DNA from: JAPLKX01 sp035530195
GTDB taxonomy: Bacteria > Hydrogenedentota > Hydrogenedentia > Hydrogenedentales > SLHB01
NCBI GenBank assembly: GCA_035530195.1
Contig: DATKVG010000150.1
Location: forward strand, 1 to 53,078
Length of the DNA stretch: 53,078 bases
Direction of reading: 5' to 3'
In this document: positions 1 through 8,082 of the stretch, one piece after another
Position numbering within the stretch: the first letter of the stretch is position 1
Layout: each line of letters starts with the position of its first letter
Position numbers and translations under genes: made by a program
The notes under the pieces: generated by a model
Told to the model about the DNA's origin: nothing
The model's database searches: none
The model's input: the letters and a program-made list of their open reading frames with translations, nothing else

Positions 1-2
1 TC

Positions 3-26
3 GTCGAATCTTACGACGGCACGTAA
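3..26 (+). CDS. possible 3' end of an upstream gene (partial)
   Basis: One open frame enters the window and ends at a TAA at 24-26, giving a tail that reads VESYDGT. It stops 16 bases before the debranching enzyme start, which would suit an operon neighbour. Seven residues cannot identify a product, and another frame also runs open to a TGA at 40-42, so even the frame is uncertain. Confidence 0.2.
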   Translation, partial: VESYDGT

Positions 27-42
27 CAGGAACCAGGACTGA

Positions 43-1974
43 ATGCAAACGTACCGCCCTCCACACCTGCACGACTATCAGAAGGCGAGTGCCGTCGAGT
101 GGGTACAGACCGACGGCGTTGGCGGGATCGCCGCCTCGTCCATCATTGGCGCCAATACGCGAAAACAGCACGCGGTCCTATCCGTCCCCGGAGAGACCGA
201 CGGGCGGATCGTGCTGGTTGCCAACCTCCAGGAAGCGGTCGTTGATCTCGGCCGGTCCTATGACCTTTCCACCAACGCCTATTTTGGCGCCATCCATCCA
301 GCCGGCTACGAGGCCCTTGAATCGTTCACCATCGACCCGTGGCCGACGTGGGTGTACCGGTTCGACGGGCTTGCAGGGTCCGCCGGGGCCACACTCGAAA
401 AGCAACTCGTCATGATTCACGGCGAGCATACGGTTGTGATCGTGTACAGACTCATCGGCGGCGACAGGCCGGTCACGCTCACGGTCCGGCCCCTGCTGGC
501 CTTCCGCGACCACAACAGCGTCATGCTTGAACGCGGCCGGAACGCGAGCAACTGGCAGGCCACCACCGAGTTTATCGAATGCTACCCGTTTCCGGACGGC
601 CCGACCCTGTTCATCGCCCACCCCAACGCCAAGATCGAAACCGTCGGCATGTGGTACAGGGGGTTCATCTACCATCGCGACCAGGAAGCCCACCTCGACT
701 GCATCGAGGACCTTTACAGCCCCGGCTCGCTCGAAATCAGCCTGCCCCCAAACATCTCGCGGTGCCTGGTGTTTTCGACGCCGAGCCCGCGGCCTGTCGA
801 GATTGCGGGCGAGTACATCAAGAACGAGCGGGCGCGCCGCGATCAGGTTGTCGGCATCGTGCCCAAGCATCAAGACGACCCATTTTTCCGTCAACTTCTG
901 GCCGCGGCCGATGCGTTCGTTTACGAGCGTCTTGACGGCTCGCCGGGCATCCACCCGGGCCTGCCCTGGGGCGAGTGCGAACTCTACCGGGGCCTGCTGG
1001 CGTTTTCGGGCCTTTTTCTGGTTCCGCGCCAGTTCGAGACGGCCCGCAAGTACCTCGACAGGCTCGCCGCCCTCTGGGGAAGCACACAGGCGCCTTCGGG
1101 GTTCTGCACCCGCGCCGTTACCGGCCAAATGCATATTGCGGACGTGCCGCTCTGGCTGTTCATCGCCGCATGGAGGTATTGGAAGGCCTCGCACGACGAC
1201 GACTATGTCTACGATATTCTGCTTCCGCTCCTGCGTGGCGTTGCCGACTGCTACATGGCTGAGGGCGAGGTCCATCACACCGAGAACCTGCTGATCGAAG
1301 TCGGCCACGAAAAAGGCGCCCAATATCAGCCGCTCTTGCCGCTGGGAACAAACGCGCTGTGGTTCAATGCCCAGATGATCCTGTCCGATCTGATGAGGCA
1401 AGACGATCGGCGCCGCGCCGCCGAGTGGCACAGATCCGCTCAGATAATGGTTGAATCCCTCAAAAGGACGTTTGCGTGCGAGCGGCGCAGCGGCCTCGCC
1501 GACGCCGTCAGGCTGGACGGCTTCTGGCGCGACGAAACGCTGCGATCAAGCCAGATTCTCGCGGTCGGCCTGCCGTACGCGGTCACGGCCGAGCCCGCCT
1601 CCATTATCAAGCTTGTGGAGAAACACCTGTTGACGCCGTTTGGGTTGCGGACACTCTCTCCGGAAGACAGCCGCTACGTCGGAGACGGCATGGATGTGAA
1701 AGTGTTGCCAAAATACTGGTCGGGCAGCGTCGACGCCACCTGGATCGGGTGCTACTGCGACGCGTTGAAACGGATTGGCCGCAACGCCGCAACACCAGAA
1801 CTGTTTGAGCCGTTCTCCGCCGAACTTGGGCGGAGAGGAGCGGGTCACATCTCCGGCGGGTTCACGGGCAATCCGCCGCACGAGGCGTGCGACTACGTCA
1901 CGTCGGCCAGCGCCGTGGCGGAGATCTTGCGCAGCTATGCACGGCACGTGCTGCAGATTCCCGACGTCCCGTGA
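43..1974 (+). CDS. glycogen debranching enzyme (amylo-alpha-1,6-glucosidase type)
   Basis: This 643-aa protein resembles the bacterial/archaeal glycogen debranching family, which hydrolyses alpha-1,6 branch points of glycogen in the cytoplasm. The N-terminal ~270 residues look like the beta-rich debranching N domain. From about residue 280 to the end it looks like the (alpha/alpha)6 glucosidase barrel, with a segment containing GIHPGLPWGE near 305 and a C-terminal motif GHISGGFTGNPPHEACDY typical of the family. The ATG at 43 follows CAGGA-type purines, so this start is reasonable. No signal peptide is visible. I identify the family by motif memory only; the exact linkage preference cannot be judged. 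Confidence 0.85.
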   Translation: MQTYRPPHLHDYQKASAVEWVQTDGVGGIAASSIIGANTRKQHAVLSVPGETDGRIVLVANLQEAVVDLGRSYDLSTNAYFGAIHPAGYEALESFTIDPWPTWVYRFDGLAGSAGATLEKQLVMIHGEHTVVIVYRLIGGDRPVTLTVRPLLAFRDHNSVMLERGRNASNWQATTEFIECYPFPDGPTLFIAHPNAKIETVGMWYRGFIYHRDQEAHLDCIEDLYSPGSLEISLPPNISRCLVFSTPSPRPVEIAGEYIKNERARRDQVVGIVPKHQDDPFFRQLLAAADAFVYERLDGSPGIHPGLPWGECELYRGLLAFSGLFLVPRQFETARKYLDRLAALWGSTQAPSGFCTRAVTGQMHIADVPLWLFIAAWRYWKASHDDDYVYDILLPLLRGVADCYMAEGEVHHTENLLIEVGHEKGAQYQPLLPLGTNALWFNAQMILSDLMRQDDRRRAAEWHRSAQIMVESLKRTFACERRSGLADAVRLDGFWRDETLRSSQILAVGLPYAVTAEPASIIKLVEKHLLTPFGLRTLSPEDSRYVGDGMDVKVLPKYWSGSVDATWIGCYCDALKRIGRNAATPELFEPFSAELGRRGAGHISGGFTGNPPHEACDYVTSASAVAEILRSYARHVLQIPDVP

Positions 1975-2014
1975 CGCCCGTGTACAATGTCACTGTGAAA
2001 GGATTGGCCATATC

Positions 2015-2986
2015 ATGAAATCAACAGCACTGCTGTTAGGCGTGTTTGCGGCGTGTGCCGCCGCGGCCGCACCACTGCCCGCGGATCTGCAGCATCTCGA
2101 ATCGATTCAGGATGAGGCCGGCCTGCTCCAGGCCGTGCGCGACCTCGACAAGCAACTGGTGCGTGCCGTGCGAGACGAGTTGGATGCCGCAAAGGAACTT
2201 GCACAGGCAGGCAAGAAAGATGAGGCCGCTGAAAAGCGCAAAAGCGCCGTCGTCCGGCTTCAAACAGTCCGCCAGGCGTACGAGTACCTCGTGACGCAGT
2301 ATCCCAATAACGCGCGCGGACACAATTACTACGGCGAGCTTCTCTATGATTACTTCGGCGATCAGGTCACGGCTGTCAAAGAATGGAACCTGGCGATGTC
2401 GCTTGACTCGAAATTCAGCGCGCCACTGAACAACCTCGCCATCCACTATTGCCACAACGGCCAGTACCAGTTGGGTTTCGCCGCGTACGATCGCGCGCTT
2501 GCCATTGATCCCGACCACCCCGACTACCTGTTCAACCTCACCCAGGCCTATCTGCTCTACTTCCCCCAGGTGCAGGAGTTGCGTAATTGGAAAAAGCCCA
2601 GGGTCTACAAGGAGGCCATGAAACTCAGCAAGAGGGCAACGGAAGCCGCACCGGCCGATTTCGAACTCGCCCAGGATTACGCCAACAACTTCTACGTCGC
2701 GGAAAACTTCGGCGTCCGGCCCGACTGGCTCAAGGCCGCAAAAGCCTGGCAGGCCGCGAGGAACCTGGCGCGAACGGATGTGGAGCGGTTTTTCACGTGG
2801 CTCAACGAGGGGCGCGTTTGGATCCGCCAGGGAAACAAAGCCAAAGCCGCCGAATGTTTAAATGAAGCTATCAGACTGAGGCCGGACGAGGCCGTGCCGA
2901 AAAGGCTGCTTGCGGAACTTCAGCAGGAACCGGCGCAGTCGCCAAAACGGCCGACGCCGAATAAAGGGCGGATTTTTGCCCGGTAG
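2015..2986 (+). CDS. secreted/periplasmic TPR-repeat protein
   Basis: This 323-aa protein starts at ATG 2015 after an AAAGGA-like site. It begins with a clear signal peptide (MKSTALLLGVFAACAAAAA) ending near residue 19. A charged helical segment follows, then at least three tetratricopeptide units: around YPNNARGHNYYGELLYDYFG, the DSKFSAPLNNLAIHYCHNGQ unit and the GRVWIRQGNKAKAAECLNEAI unit. TPRs usually form a protein-binding superhelix, so a scaffold role outside the cytoplasm is likely. No enzyme domain is visible. It lies 40 bp after the debranching enzyme and may share its transcript. An in-frame upstream extension is open but would remove the signal peptide from the N-terminus, so I rejected it. 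Confidence 0.85.
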   Translation: MKSTALLLGVFAACAAAAAPLPADLQHLESIQDEAGLLQAVRDLDKQLVRAVRDELDAAKELAQAGKKDEAAEKRKSAVVRLQTVRQAYEYLVTQYPNNARGHNYYGELLYDYFGDQVTAVKEWNLAMSLDSKFSAPLNNLAIHYCHNGQYQLGFAAYDRALAIDPDHPDYLFNLTQAYLLYFPQVQELRNWKKPRVYKEAMKLSKRATEAAPADFELAQDYANNFYVAENFGVRPDWLKAAKAWQAARNLARTDVERFFTWLNEGRVWIRQGNKAKAAECLNEAIRLRPDEAVPKRLLAELQQEPAQSPKRPTPNKGRIFAR

Positions 2987-3049
2987 TTCCGGGCGGGCCC
3001 CTCGGTCGTGCCGGGCGGGTTTTCAGTGTGAGGTACAGGAGGTTTTTCT

Positions 3050-3646
3050 GTGAGTGAAAAGACCAACAACTCTACCGTAAGAACTGTTTTTTTCGGGCGG
3101 GAGAGCGGGTATATCGCGTTTATTCTGCTGTCGGTTCCGGTGATTTACCTGTTTGGGTTCCGGCACATGAGCTTTTTCAGGGTTCCTTCCGCCAGCATGG
3201 AGCCCACGCTGATGGCAGGCGACCACCTGATCACGCTCACGGCCGACCAGTACCAGCGCGGAGAGGTCGTGGTCACCGAAGACCCCGAAGAGGAAGGGGC
3301 CTTCATTGTCAAGCGGATTGTGGCCGTCAGCGGCGACACCGTCGCCGTGGAAGGCGGTGCGCTGTACGTCAATGGCCACTATGTTTCCGAGCCCTACGTC
3401 AAGACGCCGCCGCAGTATCTTATGCCGCCGTTCAAATTGCCCGACGGCAACGTCTTTTTGCTCGGAGACAACCGCAACAACAGCGAAGACGCCCACGCAT
3501 GGCCCGACAAAGCCCAGCCCGTAGACAACATCATCGGAAAAGTCCGGTTCATTTACTACCCGTACGAGCGTGCCGGCCGGTTCACGCATTTCGCCCTGGG
3601 CGGGCTCGGCGTAATTTTGGCAGTTGGTTTCGTTAAGTGTGGATAG
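3050..3646 (+). CDS. lepB: signal peptidase I
   Basis: This is a 198-aa type I signal peptidase, which cleaves signal peptides from exported proteins on the outer face of the cytoplasmic membrane. One membrane segment spans about residues 22-37. The serine box SASMEPT follows with catalytic Ser49, then the lysine box VKRIVAVSGD with Lys88, and finally the box GDNRNNSEDAHAW. A second hydrophobic stretch lies at the C-terminus. Length and motif order are normal for the family. The start is GTG 3050, supported by CAGGAGG at 3037-3043. The next genes encode a rhomboid protease and a TatA-like/J protein, so this looks like a membrane-protein processing cluster. Confidence 0.93.
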   Translation: MSEKTNNSTVRTVFFGRESGYIAFILLSVPVIYLFGFRHMSFFRVPSASMEPTLMAGDHLITLTADQYQRGEVVVTEDPEEEGAFIVKRIVAVSGDTVAVEGGALYVNGHYVSEPYVKTPPQYLMPPFKLPDGNVFLLGDNRNNSEDAHAWPDKAQPVDNIIGKVRFIYYPYERAGRFTHFALGGLGVILAVGFVKCG

Positions 3647-3671
3647 CCAGACAAGTTATCACCTGACGGGC

Positions 3672-3692
3672 TTCACCAAAAGGGTGAATTCT
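3672..3692 (+). terminator. weak terminator-like hairpin after lepB
   Basis: TTCACC (3672-3677) and GGTGAA (3683-3688) form a 6-bp stem around a 5-nt loop, followed by a short T/C-rich tail. The stem is short and AT-rich, so it may only attenuate transcription before the rhomboid gene. Confidence 0.3.
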
Positions 3693-3746
3693 TCAACGGC
3701 CGAAATTAGGTTGGGGCTGCTGGTTCATGTAGAATAACCCCCTGAT

Positions 3747-4544
3747 ATGAGCAGCTACTACTACACTGAACAGAAGACTTACGGCGGCTTCGATTACCGG
3801 ATCACGCGTGCCGTTCAGCGCTTTATTCTGCTCAATTCGGCGGTTTTTGCGGTACAACTGTTGCTCGACGTGCCGTTCGGCGGCGTGGGCATGTTCGCGC
3901 CGCCCGGCGGGCTGATCGCCCAGATCCTGTCTTTCCAGCCCGTATCGTTTCTGGTGGGAATGGTCTGGCAACCCCTGACCTACCTGTTTCTCCACGCCAA
4001 CCTGATGCACTTGTTTTTCAACATGCTGTGGCTGTTTTTTTTCGGCCCGGACGTCGAGCGGGTGCTCGGGACCCGTCAGTTCACCCTTTTCTATTTTTTG
4101 TGCGGGGCGCTCGGCGTGATGGCGACGTTTGTGCCGCTGTTTCTTCAATTTGTTCTGCCTTTTGTTCAGGCGCGGAATGTTTCGGTGGTTGGCGCCAGCG
4201 GGGCCGTGATGGGCGTGCTGATCGCGTTCGCGATGGTCAACCCGCACCGCCAGTTCTTCATGTTTCCGATCCCGGTGCCCATCAACGCGCGTATTCTGGT
4301 GGCGATTGTTATTGTGATTAACCTGCTCAACGCCGCGCCCGGCAGCCCCACGTCCGTGGCCACCCATTTCGGCGGGATGGCCGTCGGCTATGCCTACATG
4401 AAGTTCATTCCGTTCTTCCGCGACCGCCAGCGCGTCTACTGGCAGAAGCGCCGCGCGGGCGGCGGCCGCCAGTCCCGCAAGAAAGACACGACCGGCGAGC
4501 ACGTCGACAACATCTTTCGCTTCGACAAACACAAGCGGAATTGA
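3747..4544 (+). CDS. rhomboid family intramembrane serine protease
   Basis: This 265-aa polytopic protein has about six membrane segments. The rhomboid dyad is present: Ser151 in GASGAVMG and His207 in ATHFGGMAVGY. The upstream motif HLFFNM, which supplies an oxyanion-hole Asn in the family, is also visible. Rhomboids cut single-pass membrane proteins within or near their transmembrane helix. The C-terminal ~45 residues are basic and probably cytoplasmic. No good ribosome-binding site precedes ATG 3747. The next gene starts 52 bp downstream and encodes a protein with a TatA-like N-terminal helix; TatA is the known substrate of the rhomboid AarA in Providencia stuartii, which makes the pairing notable. 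Confidence 0.92.
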   Translation: MSSYYYTEQKTYGGFDYRITRAVQRFILLNSAVFAVQLLLDVPFGGVGMFAPPGGLIAQILSFQPVSFLVGMVWQPLTYLFLHANLMHLFFNMLWLFFFGPDVERVLGTRQFTLFYFLCGALGVMATFVPLFLQFVLPFVQARNVSVVGASGAVMGVLIAFAMVNPHRQFFMFPIPVPINARILVAIVIVINLLNAAPGSPTSVATHFGGMAVGYAYMKFIPFFRDRQRVYWQKRRAGGGRQSRKKDTTGEHVDNIFRFDKHKRN

Positions 4545-4596
4545 CTTGCCGCGCCTTTTGCGGGAAAATGTTTTTATACAAGGAGGTTGGGCAACC

Positions 4597-4920
4597 ATGT
4601 TTGGCGGCTTGGGCATCAACGAACTGCTGGTGTTGATGCTCATCATCGCCGTGCTCAGCGCAACCGGCATCTGGCCCGCCATCATCCGCGGGCTGCGCGA
4701 ACTGCGCGGCGAGCGGGTGGATCCGCCGTCCGCGTCGCCCGCCGACATCGATTTGTGCTACAAGCTTTTTGGCTGTTCTCCCACGGCGCCGTGGGAAGAG
4801 ATCGAGCGTGCGTACCGCAACAAAGCCAAACTCCACCACCCCGATCACGGCGGCGACGGCGACGCCATGAGAGCCCTCAACGACGCGTACCGGTTGATCA
4901 AGAAGACCCGCGGGAAATAA
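4597..4920 (+). CDS. TatA-like membrane helix fused to a J domain
   Basis: This 107-aa protein starts at ATG 4597 after a strong AAGGAGG (4580-4586). Residues 1-35 (FGGLGINELLVLMLIIAVL followed by an amphipathic, Arg-rich helix) closely resemble the N-terminus of TatA/TatB twin-arginine translocase subunits. Residues 51-105 form a compact J domain with the HPD motif at 81-83, the motif that stimulates DnaK ATPase. The expected product is a membrane-anchored co-chaperone. It follows a rhomboid protease gene. The TatA likeness could be convergent, because short inner-membrane anchors can look alike. The J domain is clear, while Tat-related function is inference. Confidence 0.85.
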   Translation: MFGGLGINELLVLMLIIAVLSATGIWPAIIRGLRELRGERVDPPSASPADIDLCYKLFGCSPTAPWEEIERAYRNKAKLHHPDHGGDGDAMRALNDAYRLIKKTRGK

Positions 4921-4959
4921 CCCGACTTCGGCAGAAGTCGCGACTTCGGCGAAGTCGGG
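4921..4959. repeat. nested palindrome / probable bidirectional terminator
   Basis: CCCGACTTC at 4921-4929 pairs with GAAGTCGGG at 4951-4959. Inside lies a perfect 14-bp palindrome, GAAGTCGCGACTTC, at 4934-4947. The element starts directly after the stop codon of the J-domain gene and sits between convergent genes, so it could end transcription from both sides. The GACTTCGGC / GAAGTC repeats also make it look like a dispersed REP-type palindrome. I see no second copy in this window. Confidence 0.6.
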
Positions 4960-4997
4960 CTACTGTTGCGGCGCCGTTTGGATGAACAGACCGCCGC

Positions 4998-5699
4998 TTA
5001 ATGCGCAAGCCCCCATACGCCCAGCCCGGCCGCCGCTGCCAGCAACGCTATCGCCAACCCCACCAACCAAGCCCACCGCGCCTTCTTTTTTCCGGCGCCG
5101 GCACCCACCAGTATCGCCGCCGCGTCCGCGGGCATAAAGGCTTCCGCAGGTCCGGCGGCCTCTCCCGTTGTGCCTGCGGGTTGATCGCCCACGCCCGACA
5201 GGTCCTCGACAACGCCCGCCAGCCGGCCCCGCACTTCGTGCAGGCGCGACTCGGCGCGCCGTGCTTTCTCGCGCTGGGTTTCGATCTCGCGCTCGAGCGA
5301 CTCGGCCCGCTGGTGCGTTTCAGCCAACTCCGTTTGTGCCCGATCCAACTCGGCCTTCGACGCCAGGTTTTGCTCGCGTTCGGCGGCCTGCGCCGCGGCC
5401 GCCTCGAGTTCGGCCACACGCGCCAGCACGGAATTGCGCTCGGTTTCCGCTTTTTCCCGCGCCAGCCGCTCCGATTCTGTCGCCTCCGACAACCGCACAA
5501 TCTCGTCCCGCGCCTCCGCCAACTGCGCCTCGAGCAGGCCGGACCCTTCCGCCGGGATGGGTGCAGGAGCGACGGGCTGGGGCTTCGCCTGAACCTGGAC
5601 TCTCCCGCCGCAGTAATTGCAAGCGCCTTCGGTTCCCACGTATTTTTCCGGGACCTTGAGGGTTCTCTGGCAATTCGGGCACTGGATCTCAATCACCAT
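4998..5699 (-). CDS. zinc-ribbon, coiled-coil, membrane-anchored protein
   Basis: This ~233-aa protein begins with a zinc ribbon (CPNCQRTLKVPEKYVG, then CNYCGG) of the MJ0042-like type common in PVC bacteria. A Pro-rich linker follows, then a long Glu/Arg/Ala heptad region (roughly residues 55-165) predicted to be a coiled coil. One C-terminal transmembrane helix (AWLVGLAIALLAAAAGLGVWGL) ends the chain. It would sit in the membrane by its tail with the coiled coil and zinc ribbon in the cytoplasm. The start is ATG 5699 or GTG 5696; GGAGG lies 3 or 6 bases upstream, so GTG fits the spacing better. No specific function is known to me. Confidence 0.75.
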   Translation of the reverse strand: MVIEIQCPNCQRTLKVPEKYVGTEGACNYCGGRVQVQAKPQPVAPAPIPAEGSGLLEAQLAEARDEIVRLSEATESERLAREKAETERNSVLARVAELEAAAAQAAEREQNLASKAELDRAQTELAETHQRAESLEREIETQREKARRAESRLHEVRGRLAGVVEDLSGVGDQPAGTTGEAAGPAEAFMPADAAAILVGAGAGKKKARWAWLVGLAIALLAAAAGLGVWGLAH

Positions 5700-5746
5700 C
5701 CACCTCCGCGGCCATGCGACCCGTAACACCGTTGGCTGAGAACAGT

Positions 5747-7702
5747 CTATTTCAAATAGGCAGTCAGGCTGGATTCGTAAAGGTTCTGTTTGACCTCGTT
5801 GGTAGCGCGCAACTCCCGGATGACCTTGGTTGCGGTGTCGACGGGCTGTTGCGCCTGGCCGAGCCCGCCCACAAACGCCGATAGCGGCACCACCACGTCG
5901 GTCAGCAACTGTGATTTGATGACCATCAGCGCCTGCCGCGGCACCGCCGGGTCCACCGGCGGGTCGAGCGCCGCAAACAGGGCCGGGGGCGTCTTCCCCT
6001 GGAGGCGGTCGATAATGCTTTTCATGGCCGGTATGTCGGTTGCGACCAGGAGGTTGTTATCCACGTACGCGAGGCAGATCGTCACCATCGGTATCGGGTA
6101 GACCACGTTGAGGATCTGCACCCCGTTGTATTCTTCACCCACCGCCGTCGGCGCAAAACCGTCTATTAAAGTCTTTGCCTGTTCCGCGTTTGTCAGCCCG
6201 AACAGGAGAAGAACGCCGGGTAGGCCCGTTTCCGACGGGAACACCCCCAGCGCCACTTCATCACCGACTACATCGAGCGCTTTGTTGAGTATTGTCAGCG
6301 CATTCTCTGTTTGCCCCTCGGCGCGCATTTCCGGCGGGAGCATTGCGGCCCATTGCTTCCGAAACTCCTCTTTCATCAGGGGCGTCAACTGTTGCGCGAC
6401 CAACAACTGCGTATTCTCCGGCATCAACGGCGAAAGGCGCAGCGGCTTCGTGTCGCCGAGCAACTCCGCCAGCCCCGTGTGTTGCGAAATATCCACAAGG
6501 CCCCGGACAATCACCGTGGGCGGTTTGTTTTCTTCCGCCGGGATCGTCGTCAACGTCGTGACCGCGGGGTCGGCACCCGTGTAATAGTCGGTCCAAGACG
6601 ACAGTGCATTCATCTGAATTTGGGCATAAGGGGAACTTTCCGGCAGTTTGGCCAAAACGGGCAGCAAGCGTTTGACGTAACCCGTCAGACGGTCCATCCG
6701 GCTGAGTATGACCGTCTCGTCCCGCCGCAACGATGGCAGGGCGGACGTCCCATACCGGATCTTTGCCGGCGCGCGCAGCCGAGCCAGGCTCTCCTGCAGC
6801 ATCGGCACCGAGGTCCCGGCAAACATGCGCTCCCCAGCAAGTGCATAGGCGAAACGCCCGTTCCCGAACGAATGCACCGCCACGCCCTCGACCGTCAGCG
6901 TCTCCTCATCGCCCAGCGGCCCTTCCGTGTCCAGGAATTCCGCGCCAAACTCTTTGACAGACTTTTCCGCTGCCGCCGGATCGAGGACCCGCCATGCGGC
7001 TACCAACGCCGGCGGTTGTTCACGCAGTGCCTTCTCGAACTCCTCATTGAAAATGGCATCGAAGTTCGGCTCAGACGGAAGAACCGCCAGCGGTTCTGCG
7101 GAAGCCGCATCAGGTGATTCGGGCGGTGTTGCGGCATCGGGCGCCGCTGGAGGTGTGGAAGCATCCGGCGCGGCCTCGGGCGCCGGGGGCGGGGTTTCCG
7201 CCTTATGTGCCTCGACTGCGGCGACAGCTTTCTCGACAGCCGCGGCCATCTGCTCGATGTCGGCAAAGAATGCAATTGGGGCATCCGGATCAAAACCCCG
7301 CTGGCGGGCGATGTCCATGGGCGTTTTGGCTTCGGGCGTTCCCAGTTCCTGCGCGGCTTCTGACGCCCACTCGGCCACCGCGGCGTCCACCTGTTCGGGG
7401 GGCACATAGCGCTTGGCGAGCGTCGTGGCGGTGTCGTAAAGCGAACTAATTGAAGGAACGGCTACCGCTAGAACGGCCGACTCCGGCATCAGCCGCAGCA
7501 CGGGCAGCGTCACCGGCGCATCCGGCCCGAGCGCCTCCTCGAGGGGCGCAACCTCGACCGCGGGTTGCCCCGGCGCTCCCGGTTCGGGCGCCGGCGCCGG
7601 TTCTTCTTTGGGCCCGCAACCCGTAATCAGGGCAGGGACCGCGCATAACAACGCCAATAGGACTGCCAGCACCGCCGTATCGAGAAGATTCTTGCGCTTC
7701 AT
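5747..7702 (-). CDS. large lipoprotein, DUF3352-like
   Basis: This 651-aa protein starts with a lysine-rich N region and hydrophobic core ending in the lipobox LITGCG, so Cys29 is probably lipidated. A Pro/Ala/Glu-rich linker follows. The body has repeated elements of the form PESAVLAVAVPS, TVEGVAVHSFGNGRFAYALAGERMFAGT and a later copy (MPENTQLLVAQQL, VALGVFPSE, YVDNNLLVATD). These remind me of DUF3352-type proteins found in planctomycetes and cyanobacteria. A low-complexity Pro/Ala/Asp stretch near residues 165-200 interrupts the fold. Function is unknown. It is transcribed towards the zinc-ribbon gene 47 bp away, so the two may form an operon. Confidence 0.7.
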   Translation of the reverse strand: MKRKNLLDTAVLAVLLALLCAVPALITGCGPKEEPAPAPEPGAPGQPAVEVAPLEEALGPDAPVTLPVLRLMPESAVLAVAVPSISSLYDTATTLAKRYVPPEQVDAAVAEWASEAAQELGTPEAKTPMDIARQRGFDPDAPIAFFADIEQMAAAVEKAVAAVEAHKAETPPPAPEAAPDASTPPAAPDAATPPESPDAASAEPLAVLPSEPNFDAIFNEEFEKALREQPPALVAAWRVLDPAAAEKSVKEFGAEFLDTEGPLGDEETLTVEGVAVHSFGNGRFAYALAGERMFAGTSVPMLQESLARLRAPAKIRYGTSALPSLRRDETVILSRMDRLTGYVKRLLPVLAKLPESSPYAQIQMNALSSWTDYYTGADPAVTTLTTIPAEENKPPTVIVRGLVDISQHTGLAELLGDTKPLRLSPLMPENTQLLVAQQLTPLMKEEFRKQWAAMLPPEMRAEGQTENALTILNKALDVVGDEVALGVFPSETGLPGVLLLFGLTNAEQAKTLIDGFAPTAVGEEYNGVQILNVVYPIPMVTICLAYVDNNLLVATDIPAMKSIIDRLQGKTPPALFAALDPPVDPAVPRQALMVIKSQLLTDVVVPLSAFVGGLGQAQQPVDTATKVIRELRATNEVKQNLYESSLTAYLK

Positions 7703-7917
7703 GGCATTCTCCCTTCGCTGTAGGCCGCCGGGTTCCCCAACAAAGGCGGCGCCTTCCGCTAAAATATCAGATTCCCCAACTCAAGAAGTAATTTTTCCGG
7801 CTGGTGCATTCCAGATGCAGCCGGCACGGGTAAGCCGGGGTTCCTGAACGTATATACAGGGCAAGAGCTGTTATTATTCACTTTCCCGCCCGGAGAAACA
7901 CGGCTGTTCCGGCGTTT

Positions 7918-8082
7918 TCAGTTGGGCCGGTAATCGGGGCACTTGACTGCGTTTGGGCGGAGCGCGTGGTGGCACGCCGACGGGTGGTCGTATCGGCAGT
8001 TGTCGCACAGAAACTCGCTCGGACACCGAAACCGCAGCCACCACTCAGCCAAGTACGACCGCCACCGCGCAAACAACTTCAT
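7918..8082 (-). CDS. 54-aa cysteine-rich small protein
   Basis: This 54-aa protein has five cysteines (20, 26, 29, 37, 48) and several histidines in CDNCRYDHPSACHHALRPNA followed by KCPDY. The basic, Trp-rich N-terminus (residues 1-19) could be an amphipathic helix. The Cys/His spacing suggests a small metal-binding fold. Its ATG overlaps the stop of the upstream PocR/AraC gene (ATGA), which indicates translational coupling and argues that this is a real gene. I do not recognise a named family; similar short proteins with a CxxCRYDxPxxC core may be found next to carbohydrate genes, but I cannot confirm that here. Confidence 0.7.
   Translation of the reverse strand: MKLFARWRSYLAEWWLRFRCPSEFLCDNCRYDHPSACHHALRPNAVKCPDYRPN

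Noticed and set aside
4546..4596. Longer start for the TatA-like/J protein, which would mimic the N-terminal extension that rhomboid AarA removes from TatA
   Set aside because: The strong AAGGAGG at 4580-4586 fits ATG 4597, and the TTG at 4546 has no ribosome-binding site.
7786..7830. Terminator between the small Cys-rich gene and the lipoprotein gene
   Set aside because: The CCGGC / GCCGG hairpin is followed by A's, not T's, on the coding strand of that operon.
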